In this document: piece by piece, positions 61,246-64,000 of the stretch
Layout: every line of letters starts with the position of its first letter
How positions within the stretch are numbered: position 1 is the first letter of the stretch
Origin: DATBSL01 sp964561785
GTDB taxonomy: Bacteria; Acidobacteriota; Vicinamibacteria; Fen-336
Reading direction: 5' to 3'
NCBI GenBank assembly: GCA_964561785.1
Contig: CAZLRF010000029.1
Coordinates: 1 to 64,000 of the forward strand
Length of the DNA stretch: 64,000 nt
The notes under the pieces: generated by a model
The model's input: only the letters and a program-made list of their open reading frames with translations
What the model was told of the DNA's origin: nothing
Database searches by the model: none
Made by a program: the position numbers and the translations under genes

Positions 61246-61332
61246 ATCCACCTGTCCTCGGCACGTCCCAAGCGCGCTCCTCGAGTGACTGATGCGGGGT
61301 ATGGGCGCCACACAAGAACCCATGGACCGAGA

Positions 61333-61363
61333 GGGGCGGGCGGATCGAGGACCCGCCCGCCCC
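61333..61363 (-). promoter_or_regulatory. Intercistronic hairpin between the rhodopsin and blh genes
   Basis: GGGGCGGGCGG (61333-61343) pairs perfectly with CCGCCCGCCCC (61353-61363) around a 9-nt loop, 10 nt after the rhodopsin stop. There is no T-run. It could reduce read-through to blh or protect the rhodopsin message. Confidence 0.5.
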
Positions 61364-61373
61364 AGAGGGACCG

Positions 61374-62150
61374 TCAGACGGTGGCGAGCGGGGCCGGCGC
61401 GGGGGCGAAGTGCTCCGCGGCCGACTTCGCGCGCGCGATCCCGAAGACGTACAGGCCGAGACCCACCTTGGCGACGAGGTCGGCGATCGTGTAGCCGACC
61501 TGGAGCGCCACCTCGGCGGTCGCCCCTCCCAGACCCAGGTCGGGCGCGAGGAACGCGATCGGGTAGAAGCTCCAGGAGAGCAGGATCAAGAGCCGGGCCC
61601 GGGCCACGAGGTCCTTGACCGCGTCGGGCTGCCGGTCGATCGAGCGGGAGAGCTGCGACCAGAGCACGTACATGATGTAGAGGAACGGGAGCATGCTGAG
61701 CGACCACCAGAGCAGGCGGGTCGGTGTGGCGTCCGCCACCTCCCCGGGGTAGCCGAGCCCGATCATGAGCGTGGCCGCCACGACCAGCTTCGTGAGGAGG
61801 GGGCGGGCCACCGCGGCCGCGAGGGCGAGGACGGCGACCAGCTCGACGAGAAGCAGCGGAACCGTGAGGAGCCAGTCGGCGTAGCGGTACGCGTCATTGA
61901 AGGGGAGGCCGGTGGGGGCGTACGCGCCTCCCTGGAGGGCGTAGGCGGCCTTCCAGCTCTCGTAGATGCGGAAGTAGTGGTAGCAGGCGATCGCCGTCAC
62001 CAGTCCGGAGACGGTGAGAGCGGTCCGGTACTGGGGGGCGACCTGGGCTCGCGACAGGAAGAAGAACAGGGTCGCCGCTCCCATCCCGGCAACGGTCAGG
62101 GAGAGCAGGTTCGCCACCAGCCCAAACTGTCCGGGGTTCAGGGTTTCCAT
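61374..62150 (-). CDS. Light-driven proton-pump rhodopsin (xanthorhodopsin-like)
   Basis: 258 residues and seven helices. Helix C reads RYADWLLTVPLLLVELVAVL: Asp92 (acceptor), Thr96 and Glu103 (donor) form the DTE motif of proton pumps. Helix G (QVGYTIADLVAKVGLGLYVF) carries Asp224 and Lys228, the Schiff-base Lys. His58 in CYHYFRIYESW matches the proteorhodopsin helix-B His. Leu100 at the spectral-tuning site predicts green absorption. LGYPGE and QVGYTIAD are xanthorhodopsin-like, but Trp149 (RLLWWSLS) fills the position that is Gly in antenna-binding forms. The start at 62150 has AAGGAG 9 nt upstream. It is followed by blh. Confidence 0.95.
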   Translation of the reverse strand: METLNPGQFGLVANLLSLTVAGMGAATLFFFLSRAQVAPQYRTALTVSGLVTAIACYHYFRIYESWKAAYALQGGAYAPTGLPFNDAYRYADWLLTVPLLLVELVAVLALAAAVARPLLTKLVVAATLMIGLGYPGEVADATPTRLLWWSLSMLPFLYIMYVLWSQLSRSIDRQPDAVKDLVARARLLILLSWSFYPIAFLAPDLGLGGATAEVALQVGYTIADLVAKVGLGLYVFGIARAKSAAEHFAPAPAPLATV

Positions 62151-62213
62151 CGAGTGAGACTCCTTGTGGGGCAAGCGCATCGAGCGCCGTCACTCTTGAA
62201 GACGCCCCGGCCG

Positions 62214-62241
62214 AGTCTATGTTTTGTAAAACTTTTGAATA
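62214..62241 (-). promoter_or_regulatory. Probable promoter of the rhodopsin-blh pair
   Basis: On the minus strand TAGACT (62219-62214) lies downstream of the AT-rich CTATTCAAAAGTTTTACAAA. A GTTTT-N2-AAAAC dyad overlaps the spacer at 62221-62232 and could be an operator. No strong -35 is present. The leader would be about 57 nt. Confidence 0.45.
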
Positions 62242-62254
62242 GCCCAGGAGACGA

Positions 62255-62316
62255 GGGGTCAGATCTTGAAATAGCGCATCCGGGCGGCGGAATGCGTCAA
62301 TTCAAGATCTGACCCC
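62255..62316. repeat. REP-like repeat, copy B (inverted pair)
   Basis: A near-palindrome with GGGGTCAGATCTTGAA at 62255-62270 and its complement at 62301-62316. The right half, read on the minus strand, is nearly identical to copy A and in opposite orientation. It supplies GQILN-stop to the amidohydrolase gene. The left arm has diverged past the first 16 bases. Confidence 0.8.
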
Positions 62317-63982
62317 CTTCGTAGAGCACGCGGCCGTCGAGGACCGTCATCTCCACGCGGGTGTGCAGCAGCCGCTCGTCGGGCACCGACAGGATGTCCT
62401 GGGAGAGGACGACGAGGTCGGCGAGCTTCCCGACCTCGATCGAGCCCTTCTCGCGCTCGGCGAAGCTGCCGTAGGCGGCGTCGAGCGTCATCGTCCGCAG
62501 GGCCTCGCTCCGGGTGAGCCTCTGGTCGGGGTCGAAGCCGCCCGGCGGCCTGCCGCTCGCGTCCTGCCGCGTCACGGTCGCGTGGAAGTTCTGGATCGGC
62601 GAGAGGTCTTCCACCGGCGCGTCGGTGCCGTTGAGGACCCGCGCGCCCGCGTCGAGGAGCTTGCGCCACGCATAGGCGCCCTCCCTCACGCGGTCCTCGC
62701 CCAGGCGGAGGGGGGCCCAGGGGCGGTCCGAGGGGCAGTGGATCCCCTGCACGGCGGCGAGGACGCCGAGCCGCCCGAAGCGCGGGAGGTCGGCCGCGTC
62801 GAGGATCTGTGCGTGCTCGATCCGCAGCCGCGGGTCCTTCGCCTCGGGGCGCTCGGCCATCGCCTTCTCGTAGGCGTCGAGGACGATCCGGTTCGCCCGG
62901 TCGCCGATCGCGTGGGTCCCCACCTGGAAGCCGCGGGCGAGGGCGAAGCGCACGGCCTCGAGGATGGCGTCCGGGGGGGTGACGAGGAGGCCGGAGTGGC
63001 CCGGGTCGTCCGCGTACGGCTCGAGCAGCGCCGCCCCGCGCGAGCCGAGAGCGCCGTCCGCGTAGAGCTTGACCGCGCGCACGGCCAGGAAGCCGTTTCC
63101 CGGATCGGGCCTTTCGAGCTCACGCATCGTCGGCAGGCCCGCCGCCATCACGTACAGCCGCGTCCGCAGCCTCCCCGCCGCGGCCGCCGCGCGGTACAGC
63201 GCGATCACGTCCGCGCCCGCGCCCGCGTCGGTGAGGCTGGTGACCCCCTTCGAGAGGCACTCGTCCATCGCCAGCTCGAGCGCCCGCCGGAGCTCCTCCG
63301 CGGACCGCTCGGGGGCCGCCACCAGGCGCTCCGCGTTGTCCACGAAGACGCCGGAGGCCTCGCCGGCGGCGTCGCGAAGGATCTCGCCGCCCTCGGGCGG
63401 CGCCGTCGTCCGCGTGATCCCCCGCAGCGCCATCGCGCGGGCGTTGGCGAGCACGGCGTGCCCGTCCGCCCGCTCGAGCACGACGGGGTTGTCCGGGGAG
63501 ACGGCGGTGAGGGCGTGGTGGGTGGGAAAGCCGCGCACCGCGCCCGGCGCCGGCGCGTCCCACTTGCCCTCGTGCCAGCCGCGGCCGCGCACCCACTCCC
63601 CGGGCCGCCGGGTGCGGACCGCCGCCGCCACGCGCTCGACCACCTCCGGCCAGCTCCTCGTCCCCGTGAGGTCCACGTCGAGCCGGGCGAACCCGATGCC
63701 CAGCATGTGGGCGTGCGAGTCGTCGAAGCCGGGGACGACGGTCCGGCCCGCGAGGTCGACGACGCGGGTTTTCGGCCCGACGAAAGCCCTCGCCTCCGAG
63801 GCGGAGCCCACCGCCACGATGCGGTTGCTGCGCACCGCCACCGCCTCCGCCCGCGGCCGCTTCACGTCGACGGTGTGGACGACGCCGTTCGTCAGGACGA
63901 GGTCGGCCGGGTCGGCCGCCCGCGCGCGGGGCGCGAGGGCGAGCAGGACCGCCGCGGCGAGGGTGGGGGAGATGCGGGTCAT
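62297..63982 (-). CDS. Amidohydrolase family protein (YtcJ-like), exported
   Basis: 561 residues. A signal peptide (MTRISPTLAAAVLLALAPRA) precedes the amidohydrolase-3 fold: VVPGFDDSHAHMLGIG with the metal His pair, GRGWHEGKWD, GVFVDNAERL, QVGTHAIGDRAN with two metal/substrate His, RIEHAQIL and LNGTDAPVEDLSPI. YtcJ-like enzymes hydrolyse amides or formamides; the substrate is unknown. GQILN at the C-terminus and the stop are encoded by the repeat at 62255-62316, so the original end may be lost. AAGGAGAG lies just before the ATG. Confidence 0.9.
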   Translation of the reverse strand: MTRISPTLAAAVLLALAPRARAADPADLVLTNGVVHTVDVKRPRAEAVAVRSNRIVAVGSASEARAFVGPKTRVVDLAGRTVVPGFDDSHAHMLGIGFARLDVDLTGTRSWPEVVERVAAAVRTRRPGEWVRGRGWHEGKWDAPAPGAVRGFPTHHALTAVSPDNPVVLERADGHAVLANARAMALRGITRTTAPPEGGEILRDAAGEASGVFVDNAERLVAAPERSAEELRRALELAMDECLSKGVTSLTDAGAGADVIALYRAAAAAGRLRTRLYVMAAGLPTMRELERPDPGNGFLAVRAVKLYADGALGSRGAALLEPYADDPGHSGLLVTPPDAILEAVRFALARGFQVGTHAIGDRANRIVLDAYEKAMAERPEAKDPRLRIEHAQILDAADLPRFGRLGVLAAVQGIHCPSDRPWAPLRLGEDRVREGAYAWRKLLDAGARVLNGTDAPVEDLSPIQNFHATVTRQDASGRPPGGFDPDQRLTRSEALRTMTLDAAYGSFAEREKGSIEVGKLADLVVLSQDILSVPDERLLHTRVEMTVLDGRVLYEGGQILN

Positions 63983-64000
63983 CGTCGACTCTCCTTGGGG

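Noticed and set aside
61374..62150. Carotenoid antenna on the rhodopsin
   Set aside because: Trp149 occupies the position of the Gly needed for antenna binding, despite the xanthorhodopsin-like sequence.

Overview
The window is about 64 kb of very GC-rich (roughly 72%) bacterial chromosome with tightly packed, mostly housekeeping genes. Gene content suggests a Gram-negative member of the Acidobacteriota (a Thermoanaerobaculia/Holophagae-like lineage): TonB proteins with Gly-rich spacers, MglA-type GTPases, a gliding-type ABC operon, DUF4388 and TPR proteins, and M14 and PIG-L proteins with extra C-terminal domains. This assignment is inference from gene content only. I see no rRNA, CRISPR array, prophage or transposase gene.

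Layout. 1-7.1 kb: a 17-residue Lys-rich peptide gene with its own promoter and terminator, a TPR protein and ddl (minus), then tgt-yajC-secD-secF (plus). 7.1-10.9 kb: two TonB proteins and an exbB-exbD-exbD operon behind a near-consensus promoter. 10.9-17.8 kb: TPR lipoprotein and rel from divergent promoters, ridA, rpmB, a large MglA-type GTPase with a histidine-kinase-like C-terminal domain, and a HAD phosphatase. 17.8-22.7 kb: an overlapping minus-strand run mpg-acnA-beta-CASP nuclease, plus a 46-residue membrane protein. 22.9-29.4 kb: tRNA-Gln(CUG), a Uma2 nuclease, an aquaglyceroporin, an L,D-transpeptidase/DmpA fusion, an M14 peptidase, and a thioredoxin-like lipoprotein whose first active-site Cys is an in-frame UGA. 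29.4-41.7 kb: AAA/DUF4143 ATPase, SpmAB fusion, nitrilase, Lhr helicase, methyltransferase-like membrane protein, HdeD, Nei, intradiol-dioxygenase-like protein, sulfatase. 41.8-49.8 kb: signalling (degenerate receiver-HATPase, DUF4388-TPR, sensor kinase), FabH-like KAS III and three membrane or surface genes. 49.8-57.6 kb: ABC-gldF-gldG-DUF4340 operon, cyclophilin, a second MglA-type GTPase, a ParB-like protein. 57.7-64 kb: PIG-L deacetylase, a rhodopsin-blh cassette bounded by inverted copies of a REP-like repeat, and an amidohydrolase.

The strongest unusual items are three. (1) A candidate selenoprotein has a UPYC active site, and an RNA hairpin places GGUC at the same distance from UGA as I recall for the E. 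coli fdhF SECIS. (2) A green-tuned DTE rhodopsin and its retinal-forming enzyme are flanked by inverted repeats that also supply the last residues and stop codons of both neighbouring genes. (3) Many genes have a TANNNT hexamer 5-10 nt before the start codon, which points to widespread leaderless transcripts. Several start codons were reassigned on this basis.
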